64,000 bases of DNA from Lachnospiraceae bacterium (GCA_017539565.1 JAFYCS010000023.1:19471-83470); one strand, 5' to 3'. Shown: positions 43,660-53,594, numbered from the stretch's first letter. The notes: generated from the sequence alone by a model not told the origin. Numbers and translations: made by a program.

Positions 43660-45753
43660 TTACTGCTCCACATCCTTCATTGAGAATGTATATCTGCCGG
43701 GGTTCTTGGGATCCTTGCCAAGGCAGATGACCTTAACCTCATCTCCGATGGAGAGAACATCCTCAACCTTGTCGATCCTGCGGTTGGCAATACGTGATAT
43801 ATGTACCATGCCTTCCTTGCCGGGAGCAAACTCTACGAACGCACCAAAGTCCTTGATGCTTACTACCTTACCGGTGAAGATCTGTCCTTCTTCGAACTCG
43901 GTAACGATGGTCTGGATCATCTTAACAGCATCATCCATAGCCTTGGGATCGGTACCGCATACGCTGACTGCACCGTCATCGGTAATGTCAACCTTAACAC
44001 CGGTACGTGCGATGATCTCGTTGATGGTCTTTCCTCTCTGTCCCACAACCTCACCGATCTTATCGGGATCGATGGTGATCTGGATGATCTTGGGAGCATA
44101 CTCATTAACGGTAGCTCTGGGTGCTGCGATAGCCGGCTTCATGCAGTTCTCCATGATGAAGAGTCTTGCATCACGGCAGCGTGCGATAGCGCCCTCTACG
44201 ATAGGTCTGGTCAGACCGTGGATCTTGATATCCATCTGGATAGCTGTGATACCGTCCTTGGTGCCGGTAACCTTGAAGTCCATATCTCCGAAGAAGTCCT
44301 CAAGGCCCTGGATATCGGTAAGCAGAACGAAATCATCATCGGTCTCGCCTGTTACCAGACCGCAGGAGATACCTGCTACCATCTTCTTGATGGGAACGCC
44401 TGCAGCCATAAGTGACATACAGGATGCACAGGTACTTGCCATTGAAGTAGAACCGTTGGACTCAAAGGTCTCACTTACTGTACGGATAGCATAAGGGAAC
44501 TCTTCCTCACTGGGGATAACAGGAAGCAGTGCTCGCTCAGCAAGTGCGCCGTGTCCTATCTCACGTCTTCCGGGTCCGCGGCTTACCTTGGTCTCACCAA
44601 CGGAGTATGAAGGGAAGTTATAGTGATGGATGTATCTCTTAGCCTTTACGTTATCATCAAGGCCGTCAACCTTCTGAGCCTCTGAAAGAGGTGCAAGGGT
44701 ACAAACGTTGCAGATCTGGGTCTGTCCGCGGGTGAACATAGCTGAGCCGTGAACACGGGGGATTATATCAACCTCTGCTGCAAGCTTTCTGATCTGGGTG
44801 ATCTCACGGCCGTCGGGACGCTTGTGATCTTTAAGGATCATCTTACGAACGGTCTTCTTCTCGTACTGATAAAGAGCCTCACCAAGGATAGCCAGCCATT
44901 CTTCGTTATCTGCAAAAGCCTCTTCGAGACGCTTCTGGATATTGGAGATGTTCTCCTCACGAACCTGCTTCTCATCGGTGAATACTGCGGTCTCCATCTC
45001 TGCGGGAGGAACGATCTCTTTCATCTTATCAAACAGCTCCTGGGGAACTGCGCAGCTTACATACTCATGCTTAGGCTTACCAACCTCTGCAACGATCTCG
45101 TTGATCCAGTTGATGATCTTCTGGTTTACATCATGAGCGGTGTAGATAGCCTCGAGCATCTTGGACTCGGGGATCTCATTTGCACCTGCCTCGATCATGA
45201 TGACCTTCTGTGCTGTAGATGCAACGGTAAGCTTAAGATCACCGGCTGCCCACTGCTCCTGGGTAGGGTTGATGATGAGTTCGCCGTTTATCATACCCAT
45301 CTGTGTCATTGCACAGGGGCCGTCAAAAGGTATATCGGAAATGCAGGTTGCGATCGCACTGCCCAGCATAGCCACAAGCTCGGGACGGCAGGCGGGATCA
45401 ACACTCATAACCAGGTTATCAAGTGTAACATCATTTCTGTAATCCTTGGGGAATAAGGGACGCATAGGTCTGTCGATAACGCGGCTGGTGAGCACTGCGT
45501 TCTCTGATGCCTTGCCTTCTCTCTTATTGAAGCCTCCGGGGATCTTTCCTACTGCATACATCTTCTCCTCATATTCAACAGAAAGGGGGAAGAAATCGAT
45601 ACCATCCCTGGGCTTTTCCGATGCGGTAGCTGTAGCCAGTACCGTAGTGTCTCCGTAGTGCATGAAAGCTGCACCGTTGGCCTGAGCTGATACTCTTCCT
45701 ATATCAACGGAAAGTGTTCTGCCGCCAACTTCAATACTGTAAGTCTTGTACAT
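43660..45753 (-). CDS. pnp: Polyribonucleotide nucleotidyltransferase (PNPase)
   Basis: A 697-residue enzyme, usual length. Two RNase PH-like domains (1-220 and 310-545) flank a helical linker, then KH (IQITIDPDKIGEVVGQRGKT) and S1 (FTGKVVSIKDFGAFVEFAPG) domains. Phosphate and active-site features GRREIGHGALAERALLPVIP and SNGSTSMAS are present. It degrades RNA from the 3' end with phosphate. The order rpsO-pnp is conserved widely. A long leader hairpin precedes it. The last residues fall next to the hairpin chain at 43524-43658. Confidence 0.5.
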   Translation of the reverse strand: MYKTYSIEVGGRTLSVDIGRVSAQANGAAFMHYGDTTVLATATASEKPRDGIDFFPLSVEYEEKMYAVGKIPGGFNKREGKASENAVLTSRVIDRPMRPLFPKDYRNDVTLDNLVMSVDPACRPELVAMLGSAIATCISDIPFDGPCAMTQMGMINGELIINPTQEQWAAGDLKLTVASTAQKVIMIEAGANEIPESKMLEAIYTAHDVNQKIINWINEIVAEVGKPKHEYVSCAVPQELFDKMKEIVPPAEMETAVFTDEKQVREENISNIQKRLEEAFADNEEWLAILGEALYQYEKKTVRKMILKDHKRPDGREITQIRKLAAEVDIIPRVHGSAMFTRGQTQICNVCTLAPLSEAQKVDGLDDNVKAKRYIHHYNFPSYSVGETKVSRGPGRREIGHGALAERALLPVIPSEEEFPYAIRTVSETFESNGSTSMASTCASCMSLMAAGVPIKKMVAGISCGLVTGETDDDFVLLTDIQGLEDFFGDMDFKVTGTKDGITAIQMDIKIHGLTRPIVEGAIARCRDARLFIMENCMKPAIAAPRATVNEYAPKIIQITIDPDKIGEVVGQRGKTINEIIARTGVKVDITDDGAVSVCGTDPKAMDDAVKMIQTIVTEFEEGQIFTGKVVSIKDFGAFVEFAPGKEGMVHISRIANRRIDKVEDVLSIGDEVKVICLGKDPKNPGRYTFSMKDVEQ

Positions 45754-45840
45754 GATTCCTCTCTTTCCGGCTCTGTCGAGCCAAATAACTGGTCTTGTGA
45801 CCGGGTTTTAGTTGCTCCCGGGAGAGGATCGCCTCGAAAA

Positions 45841-45880
45841 CACTGAACAATGTTCAAAAGCTTTTGAGCACTCTTCAGTG
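45841..45880 (-). promoter_or_regulatory. Long dyad hairpin in the pnp leader
   Basis: A 40-base dyad: CACTGAA and TTCAGTG outer arms, a 4-bp middle segment with flanking mismatches, and the central palindrome TCAAAAGCTTTTGA. The RNA can fold as a stem of about 16 pairs with two single mismatches and a 4-base loop, 88 bases upstream of the pnp start. A second short hairpin (GGCTC/GAGCC, 45769-45782) lies nearer the ATG. E. coli pnp is self-regulated through an RNase III-cut leader hairpin; a similar role here is inference. Confidence 0.5.
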
Positions 45881-45907
45881 ATCTCGCCGGCTGTTTCCTT
45901 CCCGGTT

Positions 45908-45954
45908 TTAAAAGATAAAACGGACACGGAGCTTTAGCGTTCCGTATCCGTTAT
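45908..45954 (-). terminator. Terminator after rpsO
   Basis: AACGGA-ACGGA type arms (45919-45930 and 45941-45952) pair over 12 bases with one wobble; on the minus strand TTTTATCTTTT follows. On the plus strand a T run also follows, so it could work in both directions. It would limit readthrough into pnp. Confidence 0.5.
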
Positions 45955-45965
45955 TCTTTTTTTGA

Positions 45966-46232
45966 TTACTTACGAAGGCCGAGCTTATCGATCAGTGCAC
46001 GATATCTCTCAATATCCTTCTCCATCAGGTAATTCAGGAGACCACGACGCTTACCGATGAGCATATACATACCACGGCGTGAGTGGTGATCAAGAGGATG
46101 ATCCTTAAGATGAGCTGTAAGCTCCTCTATTCTTGCACTGAGAACCGCTACCTGTACCTCAGGTGATCCGGTGTCTCCCTCTGAACGTGCATACTCCTGC
46201 ATGATTGCCTGCTTCTTCTCTGCTGAGATCAT
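45966..46232 (-). CDS. rpsO: Ribosomal protein S15
   Basis: An 88-residue S15 of normal length, with conserved [25 protein letters not shown] and [11 protein letters not shown]. It binds 16S rRNA helices 20-22 in the small-subunit platform. AAGGAGGA precedes the ATG. A structured leader and a consensus promoter lie upstream, a terminator and pnp downstream. Confidence 0.5.
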   Translation of the reverse strand: MISAEKKQAIMQEYARSEGDTGSPEVQVAVLSARIEELTAHLKDHPLDHHSRRGMYMLIGKRRGLLNYLMEKDIERYRALIDKLGLRK

Positions 46233-46259
46233 TTAATTGTCCTCCTTATTATTATTCGG

Positions 46260-46304
46260 CCGTATCCGGGATGAGGGTCGGAGTTTCCCGCCTCTCAGAC
46301 ACGG
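46260..46304 (-). promoter_or_regulatory. Structured rpsO leader, candidate S15 autoregulatory site
   Basis: On the minus strand CCGTGTC and GGATACGG pair around an inner GAG/CTC-type stem and a CGG-GAAACT-CCG hairpin, between the promoter and the ribosome site. Several bacteria use rpsO leaders to bind S15; whether this fold does is not known. Confidence 0.5.
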
Positions 46305-46324
46305 TTAATCACACAACAGTCGAT

Positions 46325-46353
46325 ATTCTATCATAGCCGTTATGTTCTGTCAA
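46325..46353 (-). promoter_or_regulatory. Consensus promoter of rpsO
   Basis: On the minus strand TTGACA (46348-46353), 17 bases, TAGAAT (46325-46330). It starts 13 bases beyond the stop of the LacI-type gene. Confidence 0.5.
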
Positions 46354-46366
46354 CCTGCATTTGCAC

Positions 46367-47359
46367 TTATCTTGTGCTGTTTCTCTCTATAAGACATCCG
46401 TTTACGCTCACATTGCCGTGGCGGTAATTCGGATCTTCGGCACGCTTGCTTATTATGGTCAGGCAGATGCTTATCATCTCATCGACATTCACATGCCAGG
46501 TGGTCAGTTCTACCCCTTCCACCTTATGTTCAGCATAATCATCATACCCGGTCACCGCAATATTTTCAGGGACTTTGTAGCCGTATTTCTGCAGATTGCT
46601 TATCAGCCTGTATGCCGTCTCATCACTGCTGCACATGAAAGCTTCAGGCATATCCACCGGCAGATGCTGGTCAATAAGATAACCGTTTTTATCACGATCA
46701 GGCAGTATCCACCGGCTGGTTATCTCTATATCTTTGGTCATATGGTATTTCAGATATCCCATAAGCCTGTCAAGTATCGAACGGGTAGCCTTATAACTTC
46801 CCACAAAAGCTATTCTTCTGTAGCCTTTGTGCACCAGATACCGGGTAAGTGAATAAGCACCGTTGATATTGTCTCCGGTGATGGAATCCACATCATATTC
46901 CTCATTGGTGAAATCAAAGAAAATCAGCTTGACGCCCGTAGCCATGACCTTTTCGATATATGACGGCCTCATCTCGCCTATCATCACACATTGCTGTGCT
47001 ACGTTATTTATTATCGAAACAGGAAGTATGCCTCCCTCTTCGCTCTCACGGCGTACTATCTCAAGTATCCCTATAAAGCCGCGGGCAGAAAGCTCCATGG
47101 CCATCTTCTGATAGATTTTTGCATAAAAGGATCTTTCAGAAACAAAACGCTCCGCGATAAGTATCGCGACCTTCACTTCCGCTCCTTTTGCTGCATTCTT
47201 CTTAGGCGCAGGCTTGTATCCGAGTTCCTTTGCCTTTTTCAGTATCTTTGCCCTGAGCTCGTCACTCATGCCTTCCTTTCCGGCAAGGGCTTTTGATACC
47301 GTCACTATGCTAACCCCCAGTTGGGTGGCAATATCCTTCATTGTCACCTGTTTATTCAT
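46367..47359 (-). CDS. LacI-family transcriptional regulator
   Basis: A 330-residue regulator. The N-terminal helix-turn-helix is VTMKDIATQLGVSIVTVSKA with hinge ILKKAKELGYKPAP, followed by the sugar-binding fold (VDSITGDNINGAYSLTRYLV, RRIAFVGSYKATRSILDRL, AVTGYDDY). It lies 18 bases downstream of the GH130 gene in the same direction, so it probably controls mannoside use in response to a sugar. No convincing operator palindrome was found near GH130. Confidence 0.5.
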   Translation of the reverse strand: MNKQVTMKDIATQLGVSIVTVSKALAGKEGMSDELRAKILKKAKELGYKPAPKKNAAKGAEVKVAILIAERFVSERSFYAKIYQKMAMELSARGFIGILEIVRRESEEGGILPVSIINNVAQQCVMIGEMRPSYIEKVMATGVKLIFFDFTNEEYDVDSITGDNINGAYSLTRYLVHKGYRRIAFVGSYKATRSILDRLMGYLKYHMTKDIEITSRWILPDRDKNGYLIDQHLPVDMPEAFMCSSDETAYRLISNLQKYGYKVPENIAVTGYDDYAEHKVEGVELTTWHVNVDEMISICLTIISKRAEDPNYRHGNVSVNGCLIERNSTR

Positions 47360-47377
47360 AGCATCTCCTTATTCTGT

Positions 47378-48553
47378 TCACTGAGCCGAAAGAAATTCCT
47401 TATTTTTCCTTATAAGATCCAGTCTCTGCTGCACGCAGTCTGCACTGCGCAGAGGATCTTCGGGTGTATTGAAGATATAGTCTTCCAGTTTTTCCACGGT
47501 CGTCTTCGCAACATGCAGCCTCGTATCCGAGGACGCATAATAAATATACACCTCATTTGCCTCATTGACAATAGCGCCGTTTGTAAAAAGCACATTCGAT
47601 ACGTCACCGACACGCTCCCCGCCAAGCGGTCCCATAAACATGCCTCCGGGCTGTGCTATAACTCTGGAAGGATCCTTAAGATCCGTAGCAAAGCAATACA
47701 GTACATAACGCAGGCCGGCAGCGGTATTCCTTACGCCGTGGGCTACATGAAGCCAGCCCTTCCTGCCTTTGATGGGTATGGCCCCCGCACCGTTCTTGGA
47801 TTCTGTAATGGTATGATAACGTCTCTCGCTGGTCATCTTTTCTTCATTGATGACAGCGTGTTTAATATCGTCACAGGTCCCGAAACCAATGCCCCCGCCG
47901 CTTCCCGTATTGATAAAATCATCCATCGGTCTTGTATAGAATGCATATTTGCCGTCAACAAACTCCGGATGAAGCATGACATTTCTCTGCTGGGGTGACT
48001 TTAACGTTTTAAGATTATCCAGGCGTTCCCATTTTTCAAGATCCCTGGTCCGCACGATACCCGCTGCGGCAACCGCAGCAGACAGGTCTTTAACGCCCCT
48101 GTCTTTGCTCTCAGAACAGAACACACCGTAGATCCATCCGTCTTCATGCAATGTAAGACGCATGTCGTAAACATTTGTCTCCTCAGGGCATGTATCCGGT
48201 ATCACAACCGGCTCATCCCGGAACCGGAAGCCGTCTACAGGCGAATCCGATTCCGCCACAGCAAAGAAAGATTTACGGTCGGCACCTTCTACACGCGCCA
48301 CTAGATAATACTTACCATTCAGATAAATAGCCCCCGAATTAAAAGTACTGTTTATCCCCAGTCTTTCCATGAAGTGCGGGTTTGTCTCGGGATTCAGATC
48401 GTATCTCCAAATGAGCGGCGCATGTTTTGCCGTAAGCACCGGATAGATATATCTTTCATATATCCCGTTATAAAAACGGCTGTCGATCTTATTTTTCCTT
48501 TTTATCAGCTTCTCATAGCTCTTATTAAGTTCGGTATACCTGGGGTGAAGCAT
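47378..48553 (-). CDS. GH130 phosphorylase, 4-O-beta-mannosyl-glucose phosphorylase type
   Basis: A 391-residue five-bladed beta-propeller enzyme. [28 protein letters not shown]-like [17 protein letters not shown] and [19 protein letters not shown] match GH130 subfamily 1, whose members phosphorolyse beta-1,4-mannosyl-glucose into mannose-1-phosphate and glucose. The catalytic Asp is expected in YDMRL. No signal peptide: cytoplasmic, so the disaccharide must be imported by a system outside this window. AAAGGAG precedes the ATG. Specificity is from family resemblance, not proven. Confidence 0.5.
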   Translation of the reverse strand: MLHPRYTELNKSYEKLIKRKNKIDSRFYNGIYERYIYPVLTAKHAPLIWRYDLNPETNPHFMERLGINSTFNSGAIYLNGKYYLVARVEGADRKSFFAVAESDSPVDGFRFRDEPVVIPDTCPEETNVYDMRLTLHEDGWIYGVFCSESKDRGVKDLSAAVAAAGIVRTRDLEKWERLDNLKTLKSPQQRNVMLHPEFVDGKYAFYTRPMDDFINTGSGGGIGFGTCDDIKHAVINEEKMTSERRYHTITESKNGAGAIPIKGRKGWLHVAHGVRNTAAGLRYVLYCFATDLKDPSRVIAQPGGMFMGPLGGERVGDVSNVLFTNGAIVNEANEVYIYYASSDTRLHVAKTTVEKLEDYIFNTPEDPLRSADCVQQRLDLIRKNKEFLSAQ

Positions 48554-48564
48554 CGCTTTCTCCT

Positions 48565-48602
48565 TTGTAAAAAAGATCCTTTGCCGGGTCGGGCAAAGGA
48601 TC
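48565..48602 (-). terminator. Terminator of glyQS, abutting the GH130 start
   Basis: GATCCTTTGCC (48575-48585) and GGCAAAGGATC (48592-48602) pair perfectly; on the minus strand six Ts follow, then the GH130 ribosome site within 10 bases. Confidence 0.5.
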
Positions 48603-48618
48603 TTTTCAGAATAGTCTT

Positions 48619-50019
48619 TCAGAATGTGAACTTATCAGCGAAAAATGCCTCAAGCTCGTCTATTGCAACTCTTTCCTGCTCCATGGAGTCACGGAAACGT
48701 ACGGTTACCTTGTGATCTTCTTCGGAGTCAAAGTCATAGGTAATGCAGAAAGGAGTACCGATCTCATCCTGGCGGCGGTATCTCTTTCCGATGGCTCCCC
48801 TGTCGTCAAACTCACAGTAATACTTCTTTGAGAGCTGATTGAATATCTTCTCGGCGCCCTCGTTAAGCTTCTTTGAAAGAGGCAGCACACCGATCTTTAC
48901 CGGTGCAATGGCAGGATGGAAATGAAGTACCGTACGGATATCGGGCTCTTCCTCAGTTCCCAGGTTCTCCTCATCGTATGCTGCACAAAGGAATGCCAGC
49001 ACCATACGGTCAGCCCCCAGTGAAGGCTCGATAACATAAGGTATGTACTTCTCGTTCTTTCCTTCATCAAAGTATGTCATATCCTGCTTGGATACGTTCT
49101 GATGCTGGGTCAGGTCGTAATCGGTACGGTCTGCTATACCCCAGAGCTCACCCCAGCCGATGGTCGGGAAAAGATACTCAATATCCTGTGTGCCCTTTGA
49201 ATAGAAAGCCAGTTCCTCGGGATCATGCTCACGGAAACGCAGCTCTTCTTCCTTCATGCCCAGCGAAAGCAGCCAGTCTTTGCAGAACTTCTTCCAATAC
49301 TCATACCATTCAAGGTCTGTACCGGGCTCGCAGAAGAACTCAAGCTCCATCTGCTCAAACTCTCTGGTACGGAAAGTGAAGTTACCGGGAGTTATCTCAT
49401 TGCGGAAGCTCTTTCCGATCTGGCCGATACCGAAAGGTATCTTTCTTCTGGAAGTACGCTGTACGTTCTTGAAGTTTACAAATATACCCTGTGCTGTCTC
49501 AGGACGCAGATAAACGGTTGCCGATGCATCCTCTGTAACGCCCTGGAAAGTCTTGAACATCAGGTTAAACTGCCTGATATCGGTAAAGTTATGCTTTCCG
49601 CAGTTGGGGCAGGGAATGCTCTTTTCCTTGATGAAGTCCATCATCTTCTCACCGCTCCATCCGTCAACACTGCTCTCTAAAGTCACACCGTTTTCATGTG
49701 CCCAGTCATCTATAACTTTATCTGCACGGAAACGCTCATGACATTCCTTGCAATCCATAAGAGGATCGGAGAAGCTTCCCAGATGCCCGCTGGCTACCCA
49801 GGTCTGGGGATTCATAAGGATCGCACAGTCAACGCCGACGTTATACGGATTTTCCTGTACGAATTTCTGCCACCATGCACGCTTTACGTTATTCTTAAGT
49901 TCTACACCCAGATTACCGTAATCCCAGGTATTTGCAAGGCCTCCGTATATCTCCGAACCGGGATATATAAAGCCCCTGCCCTTACAAAGGTTTTTGATCT
50001 TGTCAAGTGTCTTTTCCAT
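48619..50019 (-). CDS. glyQS: Glycyl-tRNA synthetase, alpha2 type
   Basis: A 466-residue class II synthetase. Motif 1 region is [19 protein letters not shown]; motif 2 is [20 protein letters not shown]; motif 3 is [19 protein letters not shown]; the C-terminal anticodon-binding domain begins near [15 protein letters not shown]. This single-chain form is typical of many Firmicutes and archaea. No T-box leader precedes it: only 15 bases separate it from the lipoprotein gene, though TTGAGG and TATAAT 19 bases apart (50070-50075, 50045-50050) could form a weak promoter inside that gene. Confidence 0.5.
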   Translation of the reverse strand: MEKTLDKIKNLCKGRGFIYPGSEIYGGLANTWDYGNLGVELKNNVKRAWWQKFVQENPYNVGVDCAILMNPQTWVASGHLGSFSDPLMDCKECHERFRADKVIDDWAHENGVTLESSVDGWSGEKMMDFIKEKSIPCPNCGKHNFTDIRQFNLMFKTFQGVTEDASATVYLRPETAQGIFVNFKNVQRTSRRKIPFGIGQIGKSFRNEITPGNFTFRTREFEQMELEFFCEPGTDLEWYEYWKKFCKDWLLSLGMKEEELRFREHDPEELAFYSKGTQDIEYLFPTIGWGELWGIADRTDYDLTQHQNVSKQDMTYFDEGKNEKYIPYVIEPSLGADRMVLAFLCAAYDEENLGTEEEPDIRTVLHFHPAIAPVKIGVLPLSKKLNEGAEKIFNQLSKKYYCEFDDRGAIGKRYRRQDEIGTPFCITYDFDSEEDHKVTVRFRDSMEQERVAIDELEAFFADKFTF

Positions 50020-50034
50020 GATATTCCTCCTGTA

Positions 50035-50640
50035 TCAATATATTATTATATAAGTCCCGTCCTCTGAAGCCTCAACCGATCTGTCAGAAGTCTGCTTCAT
50101 ACTCTGGGTATAATACTTGATCTTTGACGGTAAGCTTATCCTTCCGTGCCCCGTAAATATAAGGATCTTTTTATCCGCCATGTTCATCAGATCATTTTTG
50201 CCTATAACATGTTCCGGCTGCTGTGCAAATGACAGGGCGCAGTCGAAATCATATCCCTTATCATAAGCCTCCTGCACCGTTCCTGTAAAGAGTTTATACG
50301 GCATATATTCATCATAATCTTTTACGGTGGTAAAATGCAGCTCCACCACCATGCTCTCATCCCTGCGTGTATGGTTCTTCATATTGATGCTCTCCACACC
50401 ATGCGACGCATTATAATTGAGCAGTTCTTTATTTATATATTCCGCCAGCTCGCTCTCATTGTATTTACCATCCGAAAAATCATCTATAAGTACAGCGTCG
50501 ACACTGCCGTCCTTTAATATGGTCAGACTGCCAAGGTTAACGTCCGCCTGTTCATATCCGGATCCGCAGCCCGCAAGCATCATTAAAGATGTCAATACAA
50601 GGGCACAGCTGATTCTGTATCCAAGCTTCCTTTTCATCAT
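50035..50640 (-). CDS. Small lipoprotein of unknown function
   Basis: A 201-residue protein with lipobox LMMLAGC (Cys about 25), then a compact alpha/beta domain beginning VNLGSLTILKDGSVDAVLID, with no family I recognise. The ATG at 50640 overlaps the stop of the papain-like protease gene as ATGA. The same arrangement, a large Ig-bearing surface protein coupled to a lipoprotein, occurs at 9241-9244, although the two lipoproteins are not obviously related. Confidence 0.5.
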   Translation of the reverse strand: MMKRKLGYRISCALVLTSLMMLAGCGSGYEQADVNLGSLTILKDGSVDAVLIDDFSDGKYNESELAEYINKELLNYNASHGVESINMKNHTRRDESMVVELHFTTVKDYDEYMPYKLFTGTVQEAYDKGYDFDCALSFAQQPEHVIGKNDLMNMADKKILIFTGHGRISLPSKIKYYTQSMKQTSDRSVEASEDGTYIIIY

Positions 50641-53564
50641 TGAGTCCCGGTTACCTTCACCTTAATCTTGAGCACCTTGCCGTTTATCTTGGTGCTTATC
50701 GTAGTATCTCCGGCTTTATTCGCAAATATCGTTCCGTACTCATCAGCAAAAGCACAAAGGGGTTTTGTACTCTTATATACAGGCTGCTGATACATAGCAT
50801 GGCCGCTTCCGTCCAGATATTCTATATCAAAGTATTCACCCGCATTTATCGTAAGCGTATAGGCATATGCACTGTTCTGCTTAAGTCCGCCAGCCTCTTT
50901 TATTGCGGGATCCTCAACAAATACATTTACCTTGAAATCAAAACCAGCGCCTTCGGCATCTACAGACGCATAATGGATATTCATGCTTACGCTTCCTGCA
51001 GATAACGCATTAACAGAGCCTTTGTTGCTGACCGATACAACTCCGCTCTTATCATCGTATGACCAGTCCGCATCCTGATTCTTTACACCGTTAATCTTTA
51101 TCTTCTTCTTTGCCCCGGTATTAAGATATATATCACGTGTTACCGGCTCAGGCACGCTTATCTGAAGCTTGACGCCGTTATTACACGTCAGGTGTGTCGT
51201 TCCGGTGCCTATAGCAGTGATCTTTCCTTTTGACGAGATATGTACAACCGGATCGGCAAACCCTCCGGCAGACTTACACTCACTCATTCCCATATCAGAG
51301 CTCCATACCGCATCTTTAAAAGAGTACCCCTTAAGTTCAGCTTTAAAGCTCTGCAGCGGTGATAATACGATAGTATCATCTGCTTTGCTTATCTTAACAT
51401 CTTTCCTGTTCTCGGTAACCTTTATATTAAACTTGAATGTTTTTGCACCGATAACCGCGCATACCGTAGCACTTCCGGCAGAAAGGCCATAAGCCTGCGT
51501 TCCTACTACCTTCACAACAGAGGGCTGCAGACTGTAATAGTATATCGGATATGCATCCTTTATATCAACTCCGTCAACCGCAACCGTAATGTTCCCCTCA
51601 ATATCAAATCTCTCTCCCGATACCAGGGTTACGTTCTTTTTCAAAAATCCGGGCTTGCTGACATACACATCATACTCTTTACCGTTACCGCTTATGATGG
51701 TCTTTCCTGCTTTTTTTGCCGTCAGCTGTCCTGACTTGTTTATATTTGCGATCTTTTTGTCTCCACTGGTCCAGCCTTCGGAAGGATCCAGATCAAATTT
51801 CTGTCCCTTCACAAGATAAAGGACATCACTGTTCATGTCAGGTGCGGGATCAAAAGCCGAAAGTGTATCATTTAGTATCGGATCGTCTCCTTCATGATCG
51901 GAGGTCAGTGCATTTATAACAAAGTTGCTCCTGGTGTTAGTGGAAGATGATCCCACAACATCAGTCCATGTCAGACCGTCTGCCGAGTAAAAGCTCTGCC
52001 CCTTTTTGCAGCCCACGGTGTATTTGATACCGTTGCTCCTGGAGTATGCCCTTTCATAACAGATGGTCTTATCATCAGAACGCCTGATAACCACCGCAAA
52101 ACTTTCACCCTTCCTTACAGTAACACTCTCATTAAGGTCTATGGTATACTTGCCGTCAAGATACAGGGTTCCGGTAGTCGTGGCTTTCTTGACCTTCCTG
52201 CCGGATGCAGGTCCTTTAGACGGATTAACGTGGGTATATATGCTTATCTCATAATCCGTTCCGTCACCTTCCAGGCCCAGGGCATCAAAACTGACCGCCT
52301 TAATATCTTCAAAAGCAGCCCCGCTGCATGCAGTATAGATATTCGCGCAATAAGGCTTTAAGATATAACTTTTTGAATGGATCTGTGAAGTATAGAAATA
52401 ATTATTCGCAGGCAGTTCCTCCGGAAGGGCTATATCAAAAGTCCACGCGGATTTCTGCGTACTGCCGTTAGGCTGCGTCAGACTGCTGTCCTCATAGGAT
52501 AACCAAAAGTAATTATAATAACTCAGGCAGTCACTGCCGTTATTCCAGCTGTTCCTTACCAGCCATGCTCCGTCTTCCTGCGGAACAGATGATCCGGAGG
52601 CATTAAAATACTCCTTCGGGAAAGAATCATCCCAGCCCACAAGCGTTATGGCATGGTTAGTATTCACATGCGTTGCACCGTAATAGCAGTTATGCTCATC
52701 ATTATAGCAGCTGTCCATTGCATAGATCGATACTCCCACTATGCCGTTTTCAGATATGCACTGCTTTATCAGTGATCTGTTCTCTATATTGATCTCCCTG
52801 GCATTTCTCAAACGTGCCACGGAATCATATTCTATGCCAAGCGGCGCATAGCTGCCGTTATTCATATTATCCGCAAAGGTGTAAGGTGCTTCGTTCTCTG
52901 ATACCGCGCCTCGTCCGTTTATCAGGGTCTGTGAAGCAAAGTCAAGGTTGCCGCCGGCATTCAAAATGCCGCCGGTACCGTCAAAGCTGACCTTATCCCC
53001 GGTATCACCTGCTATTGAAGGCGTTCCCTGATAATAACAGTAATATGCCATATGCAGTTCTGAAAGATCCGTATCGACTCCCGTATCCACCAGGCCGTGA
53101 TTTATCATATAAAACTCTGTCAATGCCATTGCCGAATGTGCCCAGCAGCTGCCGTACGGATTCTGATTCCTGTTAACAGGATATTTTTCCGTAAAGTAAG
53201 CTCTGATCTCATCGCTCTGCGTATATGCGAAGGGAAAAGCCGACGCAAGCTCAACCGGCTCCTCTGACGGCTCCCCAAGAGAAAGTATCTCTGCCTCGGC
53301 TATATCAACATCGGGATCATCAACCAGATCATTATCGATCTTTATCAGACTGATATCATTATCTACAAGGCTCACCTCGCCCTTTCCGGGTATCTCAAAA
53401 TAACCGGAGTATTCCTCCTCATCCTCATCATCCGCCTCGTAAGATATGCCGCTTCCGTAGTCGGGTTCTTCCGGCTCTTCAGCAAAAGAAGGCAGGCTTG
53501 CATTTACCTGCATAACAAGACTTAATGCGATTGTTAATAACCTGTATGAGCGCCTGTATTTCAT
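50637..53564 (-). CDS. Secreted papain-family (C1A) cysteine protease with lectin-like and Ig-like domains
   Basis: A 975-residue exported protein: signal peptide (VNASLPSFAEE near the cleavage), acidic propeptide-like region, and a C1A domain (about 115-350) with Gln134, Cys140 in YGSCWAHS, His304 in NHAITLVGWDDS and Asn338 in WLVRNSW, a complete catalytic set. A lectin-like beta domain follows (about 375-490, YFYTSQIHSKSYILKPY onward), then several Ig-like (Big_2-type) repeats to the end. It probably cleaves proteins at or beyond the cell surface. Promoter inside the RluA gene; ATGA overlap with the lipoprotein gene. Confidence 0.5.
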   Translation of the reverse strand: MKYRRSYRLLTIALSLVMQVNASLPSFAEEPEEPDYGSGISYEADDEDEEEYSGYFEIPGKGEVSLVDNDISLIKIDNDLVDDPDVDIAEAEILSLGEPSEEPVELASAFPFAYTQSDEIRAYFTEKYPVNRNQNPYGSCWAHSAMALTEFYMINHGLVDTGVDTDLSELHMAYYCYYQGTPSIAGDTGDKVSFDGTGGILNAGGNLDFASQTLINGRGAVSENEAPYTFADNMNNGSYAPLGIEYDSVARLRNAREINIENRSLIKQCISENGIVGVSIYAMDSCYNDEHNCYYGATHVNTNHAITLVGWDDSFPKEYFNASGSSVPQEDGAWLVRNSWNNGSDCLSYYNYFWLSYEDSSLTQPNGSTQKSAWTFDIALPEELPANNYFYTSQIHSKSYILKPYCANIYTACSGAAFEDIKAVSFDALGLEGDGTDYEISIYTHVNPSKGPASGRKVKKATTTGTLYLDGKYTIDLNESVTVRKGESFAVVIRRSDDKTICYERAYSRSNGIKYTVGCKKGQSFYSADGLTWTDVVGSSSTNTRSNFVINALTSDHEGDDPILNDTLSAFDPAPDMNSDVLYLVKGQKFDLDPSEGWTSGDKKIANINKSGQLTAKKAGKTIISGNGKEYDVYVSKPGFLKKNVTLVSGERFDIEGNITVAVDGVDIKDAYPIYYYSLQPSVVKVVGTQAYGLSAGSATVCAVIGAKTFKFNIKVTENRKDVKISKADDTIVLSPLQSFKAELKGYSFKDAVWSSDMGMSECKSAGGFADPVVHISSKGKITAIGTGTTHLTCNNGVKLQISVPEPVTRDIYLNTGAKKKIKINGVKNQDADWSYDDKSGVVSVSNKGSVNALSAGSVSMNIHYASVDAEGAGFDFKVNVFVEDPAIKEAGGLKQNSAYAYTLTINAGEYFDIEYLDGSGHAMYQQPVYKSTKPLCAFADEYGTIFANKAGDTTISTKINGKVLKIKVKVTGTQ

Positions 53565-53594
53565 TATATCGGTCTCCTGAAATTCAATGTGATA

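Noticed and set aside
43467..43673. Open frame of 68 codons between pnp and efp
   Set aside because: It lies over hairpins, overlaps the end of pnp, has no ribosome site and a composition unlike a protein.
44749..45456. Plus-strand open frame of 235 codons
   Set aside because: Antisense to pnp, whose reading is certain.
50020..50120. Possible T-box leader for glyQS
   Set aside because: Only 15 bases lie between the lipoprotein stop and the glyQS start; no room for a T-box.
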